Assembly: GCF_013141915.1 (NCBI RefSeq)
Contig: NZ_SROX01000024.1
Coordinates: 20,513-84,512, forward strand
DNA: 64,000 nt
From: Cupriavidus necator
GTDB taxonomy: Bacteria > Pseudomonadota > Gammaproteobacteria > Burkholderiales > Burkholderiaceae
Direction of reading: 5' to 3'
Part shown: positions 18,981-27,946 of the stretch, piece after piece
Layout of the letters: every line of letters starts with the position of its first letter
Numbering within the stretch: the first letter of the stretch is position 1
The notes under the pieces: generated by a model
Seen by the model: the letters and a program-made list of their open reading frames with translations, nothing else
Databases searched by the model: none
What the model was told of the DNA's origin: nothing
Program-made: the position numbers and the translations under genes

Positions 18981-19445
18981 ATGGCAATCGAAAACTACCG
19001 CATGGCGACGCTCAGCGCGTTCGTCGGCAAGGAACTGGGCGTGTCCGACTGGGTGGAAGTGGACCAGGCGCGCATCGACGCATTCGCGCAATGCACCAAC
19101 GATAAGCAGTGGATCCACGTTGACGTGGAGCGTGCCGGCAAGGAAAGTCCGTTCGGCGGCACCATCGCCCACGGCTACCTGACGCTGTCGCTGGTGGCAG
19201 GGCAAATGCAAGAGATGGGCGTGATCCCGGCCGATGCCAGCGCCGCAGTCAACTACGGCCTGGAAAAGACGCGCTTCCTGGCGCCGGTGAAGGCGGGCTC
19301 GCGCGTGCGCAATCGCGTCAGCCTGCTGGCTGCAGACAACAAGGGCGGCGGCCGCGTGCTGCTGCGCACGGAACACATGATCGAGATCGAAGGCGAGGTC
19401 AGGCCCGCGCTGGTGGCGGAAGCCCTGGCGCTGCTGGTCGCCTGA
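18981..19445 (+). CDS. MaoC-like (R)-specific enoyl-CoA hydratase
   Basis: The 154-residue hot-dog-fold protein has the MaoC hydratase-2 motif. The catalytic Asp/His region reads NDKQWIHVDVERA (about residues 37-49), followed by GGTIAHGYLTLSL. Such PhaJ-like enzymes hydrate trans-2-enoyl-CoA to (R)-3-hydroxyacyl-CoA, the substrate of PHA synthase. In some members the Asp is replaced; here the residue three positions before Q is N and a D follows it. It lies between the acyl-CoA dehydrogenase and phaC, which supports a role in feeding beta-oxidation intermediates into PHA. Confidence 0.88.
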   Translation: MAIENYRMATLSAFVGKELGVSDWVEVDQARIDAFAQCTNDKQWIHVDVERAGKESPFGGTIAHGYLTLSLVAGQMQEMGVIPADASAAVNYGLEKTRFLAPVKAGSRVRNRVSLLAADNKGGGRVLLRTEHMIEIEGEVRPALVAEALALLVA

Positions 19446-19493
19446 AGCAATGAGCAAGACAGTAGTAGCAAGGAATAAGGCGGGAGACGCAGG

Positions 19494-21302
19494 ATGACGA
19501 AGGTCAGCAGTACGAGAGAGCAGGGCAGCAAGAGCGGCAGGGCCCGCAGGGCGAAGGTCGTTATGGCCAGGATCGATAGCGCCAAGGTCGATAGGGACGA
19601 TAGCGCGGATCAGGCTGCAGCCGTGAGCGCGGCCACCGCGGTGGCTTCCATCGAACGCATGCCGGACATGATGGCCGGCCCCAACCCCTTCGTGGGCCTG
19701 CGCCTGGAAGACCTGGTCAGCACTGCGCAGCAGCTCGGCGCGCAGTGCCTGCAGGAGCCGGTGCTGGTGCTGGAGCAGCAGGCGCAGCTGGCGCAGGACC
19801 TGGTCAGCGTGCTGGACGGCTCGGCCCCGTTGCCGTCGGCGCGCGACCGGCGCTTTGGCGACCCGGCCTGGCAGGACAACCCGCTGTACCGCATGTCGCT
19901 GCAGGGCTACGAGACCTGGCGCAATTCCATCAGCGGCTTTGTCCGGCGCTCGGTCATGGACGAGCGCAGCAAGCACCGCGCGGAGTACTTCACCTCGCTG
20001 GTGGCCGATGCGCTGGCACCGACCAACACGCTGCTGGGCAACCCGGCGGCGCTCAGGAAAACTGTGGAGTCAGGCGGCATGAACCTGATCAGCGGGTTGA
20101 CCAACCTGGTCACCGACACCCTGACCAACCGCGGCATGCCCGCCCAGGTGGACAAGGCGGCGTTCAGTGTTGGCAAGAACCTGGCCACCACGCCGGGCGT
20201 GGTGGTGTTCCGCAACGATGTGCTGGAACTGATCCAGTACACGCCGTCTACCGAGAAGGTCCACGCGCGGCCGCAGCTCATCGTGCCGCCGCAGGTCAAC
20301 AAGTTCTACGTGTTCGACCTGGCGCAGGGCAAGAGCATGGTGGAGTACCTGCTGGCCCAGGAACTGCAGGTATTCATCGTGAGCTGGCGCAACCCCACGG
20401 CAGCGCATCGCGACTGGGACATGGATACCTATGTCCGCGCGCTGATCGAAGCCATCCACGCCATCCGCGACATCACCGGCAGCCCTGACGTGAACCTGCA
20501 CGGCGCCTGCTCGGGCGCGATGACGATGTCGGCGCTGATGGGCTACTGCGCCGCGAGCGGCGAGAAGCTTGTGCATGCGGCCACGCTGATGGTGTCGGTG
20601 TTCGGGCTGGATGCCCAGTCCCAGCTTGGCCTGTTCAGCACGCCCGAAGCCGTCACGGCCGCCCGGCAGGGCAGCCAGGCGCGCGGCGTGCTCGACGGCG
20701 AGGAGCTGGGTCGGGTCTTTGCCTGGCTGCGCCCCAATGACCTGGTGTGGAACTACTGGGTCAACAACTACCTGCTGGGCAATGCGCCGCCGGCCTTCGA
20801 TGTCCTCTACTGGAACAATGACACCACGCGGCTGCCGGCCGGCCTGCACGGCCAGTTCCTCGACATGCTCACACTGAACCAGCTGGCCACGCCGCGCACG
20901 CTGCGCGTGCTGGGCCATGCCATCGACCTGTCCGAAGTCCAGTGCGACAAATACGTGCTGGCCGGCATGACCGACCACATCACGCCGTGGAAGGCCGTGT
21001 ACCGCTCGGTGCGCGCCTTTGGCGGACGCACGGAGTTCGTGCTCAGCTCCAGCGGGCATGTCCAGAGCCTGATCAACCCGCCCGGCAACCCCAAGGCGAA
21101 GTTCTTCCGCAACGACGCCACCGATGCGGACCCGCAGACCTGGCTTGAAGGCGCCACGGCCACCCAGGACTCATGGTGGCAGCACTGGAGCCAGTGGCTG
21201 AAGAAGCGCTCCGGGCCGAAGTGCAACGCACCGGCCAGCCCCGGTAGCCTGCAATACGCGCCTTGCGGCGAGGCCCCGGGCCTTTACGTGTCTGAAGCGT
21301 AG
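19494..21302 (+). CDS. phaC: class I poly(3-hydroxyalkanoate) synthase
   Basis: The 602-residue protein is a PhaC with the lipase-like box HGACSGAM. The catalytic triad is readable as C339, D494 (AGMTDHITPW) and H522 (SSSGHVQSLINPPGN), equivalent to C319/D480/H508 of the classic Cupriavidus enzyme. It polymerises (R)-3-hydroxyacyl-CoA at the granule surface. The N-terminal 40 residues are Lys/Arg/Ser-rich and unlike those of the usual PhaC1. GGGAG lies about nine bases before the start. The setting (dehydrogenase, hydratase, phasin, depolymerase) makes it a secondary synthase of the PhaC2 type rather than part of phaCAB. Confidence 0.93.
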   Translation: MTKVSSTREQGSKSGRARRAKVVMARIDSAKVDRDDSADQAAAVSAATAVASIERMPDMMAGPNPFVGLRLEDLVSTAQQLGAQCLQEPVLVLEQQAQLAQDLVSVLDGSAPLPSARDRRFGDPAWQDNPLYRMSLQGYETWRNSISGFVRRSVMDERSKHRAEYFTSLVADALAPTNTLLGNPAALRKTVESGGMNLISGLTNLVTDTLTNRGMPAQVDKAAFSVGKNLATTPGVVVFRNDVLELIQYTPSTEKVHARPQLIVPPQVNKFYVFDLAQGKSMVEYLLAQELQVFIVSWRNPTAAHRDWDMDTYVRALIEAIHAIRDITGSPDVNLHGACSGAMTMSALMGYCAASGEKLVHAATLMVSVFGLDAQSQLGLFSTPEAVTAARQGSQARGVLDGEELGRVFAWLRPNDLVWNYWVNNYLLGNAPPAFDVLYWNNDTTRLPAGLHGQFLDMLTLNQLATPRTLRVLGHAIDLSEVQCDKYVLAGMTDHITPWKAVYRSVRAFGGRTEFVLSSSGHVQSLINPPGNPKAKFFRNDATDADPQTWLEGATATQDSWWQHWSQWLKKRSGPKCNAPASPGSLQYAPCGEAPGLYVSEA

Positions 21303-21360
21303 TCCACCGGCCCCACAAGGCCATCGTTTTCTACAACCCAACCTGTCAGGAGAAATAAAG

Positions 21361-21792
21361 ATGGAATCGACCAATACCGCGGGCACATCGACCGCACACA
21401 CCGCCTCGCACAAGAAGCTGTTTGACTTCGTCAAGCAGAACCGCCTGGATCCGGCGGCTATCCTCGAATCGCGCCGCAAGGACATCGAGGCCCTGGCCGG
21501 CGTGAATATCGCGCTGCTGGCCGGCCTGCAGTCGCTGGTGCGGCAGCAGGGCGAATACCTCTGCGAGACCGCCGCCGACCTGCAGGCGCTGGCCCGTGGC
21601 GGCAAGGATGCCGACGGCCAGGCGGCCAAGGTCTCTGAAGTGCTGCCGCGCTCGCTGCACAAGGCCGTGAACGGCCTGCGCGGCCTGACCGACACCGTGT
21701 ACAAGACCCAGGCCGACAGCATTACCGCAGTAGGCCGGCGCATCGCCGAGAACGTCGAGGAAGTGAAGGGCATCCTGCGACCCAGGCAGTAA
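21361..21792 (+). CDS. phasin-family PHA granule protein
   Basis: The 143-residue, mostly alpha-helical protein has the phasin layout: a disordered N-terminus, then amphipathic helices with no cysteine-rich or membrane segments. The LFDFVKQNRLDPAAILESRRKDIEALA region resembles phasin_2 proteins of Cupriavidus. It coats PHA granules. It follows phaC by 58 bp and is preceded by AGGAGA, consistent with cotranscription. Confidence 0.85.
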   Translation: MESTNTAGTSTAHTASHKKLFDFVKQNRLDPAAILESRRKDIEALAGVNIALLAGLQSLVRQQGEYLCETAADLQALARGGKDADGQAAKVSEVLPRSLHKAVNGLRGLTDTVYKTQADSITAVGRRIAENVEEVKGILRPRQ

Positions 21793-21864
21793 GCACCGGG
21801 GTGCACGGCCGCGATCGCAGCGATCGTGGCCGTGCCTTCGCGCCAACGACTCCAGGACAGCTTG

Positions 21865-22695
21865 ATGACAATAAGCAATGCTGGCATCAGGGCCGGCAAC
21901 ATGCAGGTCCAGACTGTAGCGCTGGACGGGCAGCAACTCCGGGTCGGCATCCGGCCCGGCAGCGACGGGGGTCCGCCGCTGCTCATCTTCAACGGCATCG
22001 GCGCCAACCTCGAACTGATCGAGCCCTTCGTCGATGCGCTGGTGGGCGTGGAAGTCATCATCTTCGACGTTCCCGGCGCCGGCGGCTCCCCCGCGCCGCT
22101 GTTACCTTACCGCTTCTCCAACCTTTGCGTGCTTGCCGACAGACTGCTGTCGCACCTTGGCTATGCGGGCCAGGTCGATACGCTCGGCGTGTCGTGGGGT
22201 GGTGCGCTCGCGCAGGAATTCGCGCGGCTCTATCCGCAGCGTTGCCGCCGCCTGGTGCTGGCGGCAACGTCGCCCGGCGTGCTCATGGTGCCGGGCAGGC
22301 TGTCGGTGCTGTCGAAGATGATCGGCGTGCGCCGCTACAGCGATCCGGAGTACCTGCGACGCGTTGGCGCGGACCTCTACGGCGGCGCCTTCCGCGATGA
22401 TCCTGCACTGCTCGACGAACATGGACGGCACATGCAACCGCCCCGGGGACGTGGCTACCTCTACCAGCTGCTGGCGGCTTGGGGCTGGAGCAGCCTGCCG
22501 TGGCTGCGCGCGGTCAGGCAGCCCACGCTGGTGATGCACGGCGCCGACGATCCCATCGTGCCGCTGGTCAATGCCAGGATCCTCGCCGCCCGCATCCCTA
22601 ATGCGGAACTGCACGTACTCGACGACGGGCATCTCTTCCTTGTGACCGGCGCGGAGAACACCGCGCGCGTCGTCGGCGCCTTCCTGCGCCGCTAG
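21865..22695 (+). CDS. alpha/beta hydrolase resembling intracellular mcl-PHA depolymerase
   Basis: The 276-residue protein has an alpha/beta-hydrolase fold with the nucleophile elbow GVSWGG (S110), the exact variant typical of PhaZ depolymerases of medium-chain PHA. Asp follows in MHGADDPIVP and His in DDGHLFLVTG. Following phaC and phasin, it probably mobilises the polymer. The start at 21865 is preceded by AGGACA; an upstream in-frame ATG at 21826 is less well supported. Cytosolic, no signal peptide. Confidence 0.82.
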   Translation: MTISNAGIRAGNMQVQTVALDGQQLRVGIRPGSDGGPPLLIFNGIGANLELIEPFVDALVGVEVIIFDVPGAGGSPAPLLPYRFSNLCVLADRLLSHLGYAGQVDTLGVSWGGALAQEFARLYPQRCRRLVLAATSPGVLMVPGRLSVLSKMIGVRRYSDPEYLRRVGADLYGGAFRDDPALLDEHGRHMQPPRGRGYLYQLLAAWGWSSLPWLRAVRQPTLVMHGADDPIVPLVNARILAARIPNAELHVLDDGHLFLVTGAENTARVVGAFLRR

Positions 22696-22744
22696 ACCCT
22701 TGCTCAAGCCGCAACACGACCGCGGTCTTTCTTGATCCTCGAAA

Positions 22745-22786
22745 CGAAAAAAGAGCGGCCGCGCGGGGGAATCCCCGGGCGGCCGC
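22745..22786 (-). terminator. terminator for the porin gene
   Basis: A GC-rich inverted repeat (GCGGCCGC arms at 22755-22762 and 22779-22786, with a further inner stem) is followed on the minus strand by TCTTTTTTCG. It lies between the convergent depolymerase and porin genes. Confidence 0.85.
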
Positions 22787-22829
22787 AAACGAGCATATTG
22801 TCCGTCGATACAATGACCGGATCGCCTGG

Positions 22830-23993
22830 TCAGAACTTGTGGCGAATGCCGACGGCGGCTCCGAACATATTGCTCTGGCCATTGCCCAGCGCGTAGCTGT
22901 TGCCCAGCGACAGGCTGTTGGCGTAGATCGTTGCCAGCGATTCCATCATCAGGCCGGCGTTCTTGGCGTAGGCGGTCGTCAGGTAGACGTCGGTGCGCTT
23001 GGAGAACGCATAGTTCGCCACGAAGGCGATCTGCCAGGGATTGGCGACGTTGGTATTGCCGAACAGGCTCTTGACGTCGTCGTAGTTGTATTCCAGCGTC
23101 AGGCCAATGGCTGGCGTGACCTGGTAGGTGGCGCCGATCCAGTAGAAGTCATCACGCTGGATCACGACATCCGCCGCGTTTTTGTTTTGGCCCCAGCGGT
23201 AGCCGCCCATGATCTTGGCCGGCCCGATGCTGTAGCTGGCGCCCACCACGGCCTTTTTGGCGGTGCCAGTGCTGGTGCCGATGGTCGGGTTCCACTGATC
23301 GTAGCCGGCGGTCACGCCAAACGGGCCGCCCTGGTACGCAACCGCGGCGCCATAGGCGGTATCGCGCCGGAACTGGCCGGGGACCTCGCCGTTGCCACCG
23401 ATCGGCGTGGCGATGCCCACGGTGGCCGGCAAGGCCAGGCCCGTGCCAAATGACCAGTGCGCCAGCGCCGTGACCGGGCCAAACTTGCCGGTGTACTTGA
23501 CCGTGTTGTCCTCACGGAAGTTCGGGCCAGACTGCAGCACCACCGGTTCATATTGCGTGGCATAGGCCGTGGGCGAGAAATTGGCCAGTGCCTCGAACAT
23601 CGACGTGTACTGGCGGCCCAGGCTGACCATGCCGATGCCGGGCTTCTGCACGCCCACGTACGCCTGGCGCCCGAACAGCCTGCCGCTTTGCTGCGAGGTG
23701 CCACTGTCGACGTTGAAGCCGCTTTCCAGCACGAACAGCGCCTGCAGGCCGCCACCGAGGTCCTCGCTGCCGCGAAGGCCCCAGCGCGAGCCGGAGACGC
23801 CGCCGGAGTTCATGCGGTAGACGTCGTTGGCCGGGCCGCGGTTGAACTGGTTGGCTGCAGTCGGGACCGCGCCGAGGTGATTGGCATACTCGACATTGAT
23901 GTCCGCCACGCCGTACAGCGTAACGTTCGACTGGGCAAAGGCGCCCCCCGAACAGGCGAGCAGCGCGGCCGTGGCCATGCTCCTGTGCTTCAT
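22830..23993 (-). CDS. Burkholderiales-type general porin
   Basis: The 387-residue protein starts with a signal peptide (about 20 residues, ending GGAFAQ), followed by SNVTLYGVADINVEY, the standard first strand of Gram-negative porin_4 proteins. It continues with many alternating beta-strands and ends in an aromatic residue (RHKF), as outer-membrane porins do. It forms a trimeric 16-strand pore. The length is normal. It is monocistronic with its own terminator. Confidence 0.93.
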   Translation of the reverse strand: MKHRSMATAALLACSGGAFAQSNVTLYGVADINVEYANHLGAVPTAANQFNRGPANDVYRMNSGGVSGSRWGLRGSEDLGGGLQALFVLESGFNVDSGTSQQSGRLFGRQAYVGVQKPGIGMVSLGRQYTSMFEALANFSPTAYATQYEPVVLQSGPNFREDNTVKYTGKFGPVTALAHWSFGTGLALPATVGIATPIGGNGEVPGQFRRDTAYGAAVAYQGGPFGVTAGYDQWNPTIGTSTGTAKKAVVGASYSIGPAKIMGGYRWGQNKNAADVVIQRDDFYWIGATYQVTPAIGLTLEYNYDDVKSLFGNTNVANPWQIAFVANYAFSKRTDVYLTTAYAKNAGLMMESLATIYANSLSLGNSYALGNGQSNMFGAAVGIRHKF

Positions 23994-24103
23994 TGGTATT
24001 TCTCCTCTTTTCCTTTGGTTGCGATGCGGATGAATCCGTCTCTGTGAGTACTACAGGTGCTGCATTCTCTGTGGCGGCTTTGCGCTACGCGAAGGCTCGC
24101 GGC

Positions 24104-24673
24104 TCAGATGGCGCGCAGCAGCTTTTCCAGCAACTCGGTCGCGCGCGGCCACGGGCCATATCCGGCCGCCGGGTTCAGGTGGCCGACTTCCCCGAGGTCG
24201 ACCAGGCGGCTGCCCCAGTCGCTGGCCATCTGCGCGGCGCGCTCATGGCTGGCCAGCGGATCGTTGCGGCTGGCGGCGAGGAGGCTGGGGAAGGGCAGTT
24301 GTGCCCGGGGCACGGGCAGCCAGCCGTTCCCGGCCAGCGCGGCGTGGTCCGGATAGCCGGCCGGCATCGGCGTTTCAAGATCAGCAGGCGTGGCCAGCAG
24401 CGCGCCGCGGATCTTGCGGTGGTGCTGCGCGGCCCAATGCACGGTGATCATCACGCCGGCGCTATGCGCCACCAGTACCACCGGGCCGTCGATATCGGCC
24501 AGGGCAGCGTCCAGCGCGGTCACGTGGGCATCACGGCTGAGCTTGTCGTGCTCCAGCGGCGCCACCGAGCGGGCGTTCGGCAGCTCGGCCTGGAGCAGGG
24601 TCTGCCAGTGTTCCGCCACGTGATCGCGCAGGCCGGGAACCATCAGGAAGGTGGTATCAGTGGGAAGGTTCAT
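24104..24673 (-). CDS. RBBP9/YdeN-type serine hydrolase
   Basis: The 189-residue alpha/beta hydrolase has the RBBP9 pattern: FLMVPGLRDHVAEHWQ at the N-terminus, the nucleophile in VAHSAGV (about residue 78), Asp in AASRNDPLAS and His in GEVGHLNPAAGYGPWP. I start at the ATG 24673 rather than the TTG further upstream. It follows the MFS gene by 27 bp and is probably translated from the same mRNA. The substrate is unknown. Confidence 0.85.
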   Translation of the reverse strand: MNLPTDTTFLMVPGLRDHVAEHWQTLLQAELPNARSVAPLEHDKLSRDAHVTALDAALADIDGPVVLVAHSAGVMITVHWAAQHHRKIRGALLATPADLETPMPAGYPDHAALAGNGWLPVPRAQLPFPSLLAASRNDPLASHERAAQMASDWGSRLVDLGEVGHLNPAAGYGPWPRATELLEKLLRAI

Positions 24674-24700
24674 CAGTCGTCCAGGCAATCAGTCAGAAGA

Positions 24701-26035
24701 TCAGGCCTTGTTCGGGTCTGCCTCGCGCTGGTTTTCCAGGCGAAGCAGGTCGGCCATGTAGGTGCGGCGCCCCATCAGGAAGCACAGCGCGGCAAGCACG
24801 CCTGCCAACGGGATCAGTTGAAGGGCGCCGAGCAGGCCAATGCGGTCGGCGATCAGGCCAGTGACAAAGGGTCCGGGCGCCAGGCCCAACAGGTTGTTTG
24901 CCAGCGTGAGCGTGGCAAAGGCGGTGGCATGGATGGCCGGATGGGTCAGGTTTGCAACCGCGGCACTGGCCGGGCCGGCCGTGCCACCGACAAACAGCAT
25001 GCCGGCACCGATCAGCACCAGTTGCGCGGTGCCGGCGGGCAGGTGGAACGCAGTGAGCAGAAGCGCGCAGCAGGTCACGCTGTAGGCCACGGCCATCAGC
25101 CACTTGCGCCCGGGGGCGTGGCGAGCCGCCCAGTCCGTCAGCGTGCCGCACAGGACCATCCCTGCGCCACCCGCCAGCACGAATGCCGCGGCGGTCACGC
25201 CGGCACGGTCCGTCGCCATGCCGTAGTAACGCGCCAGGAAGCTGGGCATCCAGGTGAGCAGGGCGCCCATGACCAGCAACTGCAGCGCACTGCCCACATA
25301 CGCGCACAGGATCGAACGCGCCGAAAAGAGGGCGGACAGCAGCGGGCGCAGTGAGACGCTCTCGCGCCGAGCGGCACTGTCCGGTTTCTCGCCCAGCGCA
25401 CGGCGTTGCGCCTGCAGGCGCGGCTCGGTAATGAAGAGACGGTAGAACCCGACCAGCACAAGCCCGAAGATCGCCATGCCGGCAAAGGCCCAACGCCAGC
25501 CAAAGTGAGCGGACAGGGCGCCCCCCGCCGCCATCCCCAGCACGGAGCCAAACGCCCCGCCAGCGATGAACGCCGAACTCAGGCTGGCACGCAGATGGCG
25601 CGGAAACACCGAAAGCACCACGGCAATGCCGACGCTGCCATAGGCCGCCTCACCAATCCCCACGCACAGCCGCGCCACGAACATCTGCCCGAAATTGTTG
25701 GCCAGCGCGCAGCCCAGCGTGGCCAGGCTCCACAGCGCCGCCATCAGGATCAGGCTCCTGACCCGGCCCCAGCGGTCGGCCAGGATGGACAGCGGAAACG
25801 TCAGCAGGCCAACCATCAAGGCCACGATCCCGCCCAGCGCACCGAGCTCGGTGTCGCTCAGCGACCATTCCACCTTCAGCAGCGGAAAGACGGCGTTGAG
25901 CACCTGCCGGGACATGTAGTCCGACAGCAACAAGCCAAAGCTCAGCGCAAAAACGAGCCAGGCGTAACAACGCGACGAACTCGCACCGGCCGCGCCGGCT
26001 GAGATGGGGGAATGCGTGGTGGTTTGCCCGAGCAT
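24701..26035 (-). CDS. MFS transporter
   Basis: The 444-residue protein has 12 predicted membrane segments and the MFS motif between helices 2 and 3 (FPLSILADRWGRVRSL). The 'SDYMSRQVLNAVFPLLK' start resembles the anion:cation symporter/spinster-like families that carry organic anions. The start at 26035 is chosen because AGGAAAAGG lies just upstream; an ATG at 26071 has none. A candidate AraC-type operator matching the one upstream of BKACE lies 139-180 bp upstream, suggesting shared control. Confidence 0.88.
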   Translation of the reverse strand: MLGQTTTHSPISAGAAGASSSRCYAWLVFALSFGLLLSDYMSRQVLNAVFPLLKVEWSLSDTELGALGGIVALMVGLLTFPLSILADRWGRVRSLILMAALWSLATLGCALANNFGQMFVARLCVGIGEAAYGSVGIAVVLSVFPRHLRASLSSAFIAGGAFGSVLGMAAGGALSAHFGWRWAFAGMAIFGLVLVGFYRLFITEPRLQAQRRALGEKPDSAARRESVSLRPLLSALFSARSILCAYVGSALQLLVMGALLTWMPSFLARYYGMATDRAGVTAAAFVLAGGAGMVLCGTLTDWAARHAPGRKWLMAVAYSVTCCALLLTAFHLPAGTAQLVLIGAGMLFVGGTAGPASAAVANLTHPAIHATAFATLTLANNLLGLAPGPFVTGLIADRIGLLGALQLIPLAGVLAALCFLMGRRTYMADLLRLENQREADPNKA

Positions 26036-26173
26036 GAAAAGCCTTTTCCTGGATGCGCTTGACTGCGTCATGGCTACGCATGCAGGGAACAAAACCCTCC
26101 TTTCAAACGCTGGCCACAGTCCTGTCGCGACCGGCGAAGTATCTAGGATTGGCTTCCAGCAGTTTGACTAGCG

Positions 26174-26215
26174 GGGACAACTTGTTTGCAATTTGGGACA
26201 GTCGGGGAAAACGAG
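26174..26215. promoter_or_regulatory. candidate AraC-type operator, copy 2
   Basis: GGGAC half-sites at 26174 and 26195 have a 21-bp offset. The second is followed by AGTCGGGGAAAACGAG, so the 21-bp segment starting at 26195 matches that starting at 15743 at 20 of 21 positions. The rest of the 26036-26466 interval holds no gene that I can support. Confidence 0.5.
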
Positions 26216-26466
26216 GAGGGGTTGGGCGGGGGGCGCCGAAGAGGGGGCACGCGCGTTTGTAGGGGTAATCGTACCTTTGGACCAGCACCAGAAGCTCATC
26301 ACATATCGATGTCCGGCGCGACTCAAGTGGCGTACATCCTGACAGCACTTGCCCCGTTTGCGGCATGTTTGGTCGTTGTGGCTCACCCAGCCTATATTGG
26401 TGTTTGACTCTGGGCTCGGAACGAATTTGCGGATCTCGATAGCCATGGAAAGAGGGAGGACCGACC

Positions 26467-27147
26467 ATGCCAATTGCGGCTCCGGTGGGCGCCAACAGCG
26501 CTGACAGGCAAAGCTCGGTTTTGGATGTCATCGACCGCGTTTCCGAAATGCTGTTCGGATTATTCATGGCGCTGACGTTCGTCGGCGCCGTGCACTCCGC
26601 CACCGCAGGCCCGGATGCCGGCCATACCATGCTGCGCACGGCGCTCGGCTGCAATCTCGCGTGGGGGCTGGTCGACGCGATTATGTTCCTGGTGCGGACG
26701 ATTGCTGGCCGCGGCATGCGCGCCAAGCTCGCCCAGACCGTGCGGCAGGCCCCGGACGGGGCCGCCGGTATTGCCGCCATCCGCGACGCACTGCCGCCCA
26801 CAATGAATGCCATCGCAACGGATGCCGACCTGGGCCCGATCCGCACCCGGCTGGCGTCGGGGGCATCCCTGTCCGACCGCGTGAGCCTCAATCTCGCGGA
26901 CTACCTTGGCGCCGTGCGCATCTTTTTCATCGTTGTCCTGTCGACCTTTCCCGTCGCGCTGCCCTTCGTCGTCTTAGACGACCTCCAACTGGCGCTGGTG
27001 GTCTCCCGCGTGCTGACGCTGATCATGCTGTTCGGCGGTGGCATGGCACTGGGACACTACGCGGGCTTCAGCCCGTGGCTGGCTGGCCTCGGCATGACGG
27101 CGCTCGGCGTTGCCGTGACCATGGCCGTAATCGCGCTGGGTGGCTGA
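26467..27147 (+). CDS. VIT1/CCC1-like membrane protein
   Basis: The 226-residue protein has about five hydrophobic segments. An N-terminal segment reads VSEMLFGLFMALTFVGAV, then comes GCNLAWGLVDAIMFLV, a cytosolic loop of about 80 residues, and two or three C-terminal helices. This resembles bacterial proteins annotated as VIT family, related to iron/manganese transporters, though key metal ligands cannot be confirmed by eye. AGAGGGAGG precedes the start. It is followed with one base of separation by the outer-membrane protein gene, so the two probably work together. Confidence 0.6.
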   Translation: MPIAAPVGANSADRQSSVLDVIDRVSEMLFGLFMALTFVGAVHSATAGPDAGHTMLRTALGCNLAWGLVDAIMFLVRTIAGRGMRAKLAQTVRQAPDGAAGIAAIRDALPPTMNAIATDADLGPIRTRLASGASLSDRVSLNLADYLGAVRIFFIVVLSTFPVALPFVVLDDLQLALVVSRVLTLIMLFGGGMALGHYAGFSPWLAGLGMTALGVAVTMAVIALGG

Positions 27148-27148
27148 C

Positions 27149-27796
27149 ATGCGCGCCCATCTGGCCGCCGCCGGGCTCTGCTGCGCAGTCACCTGTGCCC
27201 ACGCGCAGGTGACTGCGGCCACCGCGCCCCCGACCCCGCCGGCCGAGGAGGCTCCCGCCTGGAGCTTCCTGTTGTCGGGATACTGGAACATGCCGCGTTC
27301 GGACTCGGACTATGGCTCCGGCATCATCACGGCCGACCACAATGGCAAGCTCCATCTTGAAGCGAGAATCAACTACGAAGCACGCCACTCGCAGTCCGCC
27401 TTCGTGGGGTGGTCGTTCTCCGGCGGGGAGACGATCAAGGTCAAGGCCACGCCGATCATCGGCTTTGTCACCGGTGGCGCCCATGGGCCCATTCCCGGCC
27501 TGGAGGTGAGCGTCGCCATTGGTAAGTTCGACTATTACGTCGAAGCGGAGTACCTGGTCGGGACGGGGGACACATCGGCCTATACCTACACCTGGAGCGA
27601 ACTGGGCTTTCGCCCCGTCGAATGGTTGCGACTGGGTGTTGTCGCGCAGCACACGCGCATTTATGGCGGCGACCGCGAGTTCCAGCGTGGCGGTTTCGTG
27701 CAACTGACATACAAAAAGTACACCGGTGGCGTGTACTGGTTCAATCCGACGTCGCCAGAGCAGGTGGTCATTGCTTCGCTTGCCATCGCGTTCTAG
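27149..27796 (+). CDS. exported beta-barrel-like protein
   Basis: The 215-residue product has a signal peptide (cleavage after CAHA) and then an alternating pattern of polar and aromatic strands, for example LHLEARINYEA, FDYYVEAEYLVG and GFVQLTYKKYTGGVYW, ending in IASLAIAF. A C-terminal Phe and this strand pattern suggest an outer-membrane barrel. I recognise no named family. A GTG nine bases upstream (27140) could also be the start, overlapping the previous stop. It is translationally coupled to the VIT-like gene. Confidence 0.6.
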   Translation: MRAHLAAAGLCCAVTCAHAQVTAATAPPTPPAEEAPAWSFLLSGYWNMPRSDSDYGSGIITADHNGKLHLEARINYEARHSQSAFVGWSFSGGETIKVKATPIIGFVTGGAHGPIPGLEVSVAIGKFDYYVEAEYLVGTGDTSAYTYTWSELGFRPVEWLRLGVVAQHTRIYGGDREFQRGGFVQLTYKKYTGGVYWFNPTSPEQVVIASLAIAF

Positions 27797-27946
27797 ACGG
27801 GGTAGTCATGCAGGAACCATACGGCTACGCTGCCGCAGGATGGCAGGGTAGTGGCCCTGGCCGGAGTCGGCCCAGAAACACCCTGTTCCGGCCCAACTGT
27901 TCCATTAGCGTCCCGGCTTCATTGTGGCCGTCGCTGCGCGCTGCTC

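Noticed and set aside
22034..22321. Alternative frame inside the PHA depolymerase
   Set aside because: It overlaps the gene with the GVSWGG catalytic box and has no independent start signals.
26036..26466. Interpretation of the 21-bp repeat (15743 and 26195) as an insertion-sequence end
   Set aside because: No transposase remnants lie near either copy, and the half-site spacing and distance to start codons are the same in both, favouring an operator; not fully excluded.
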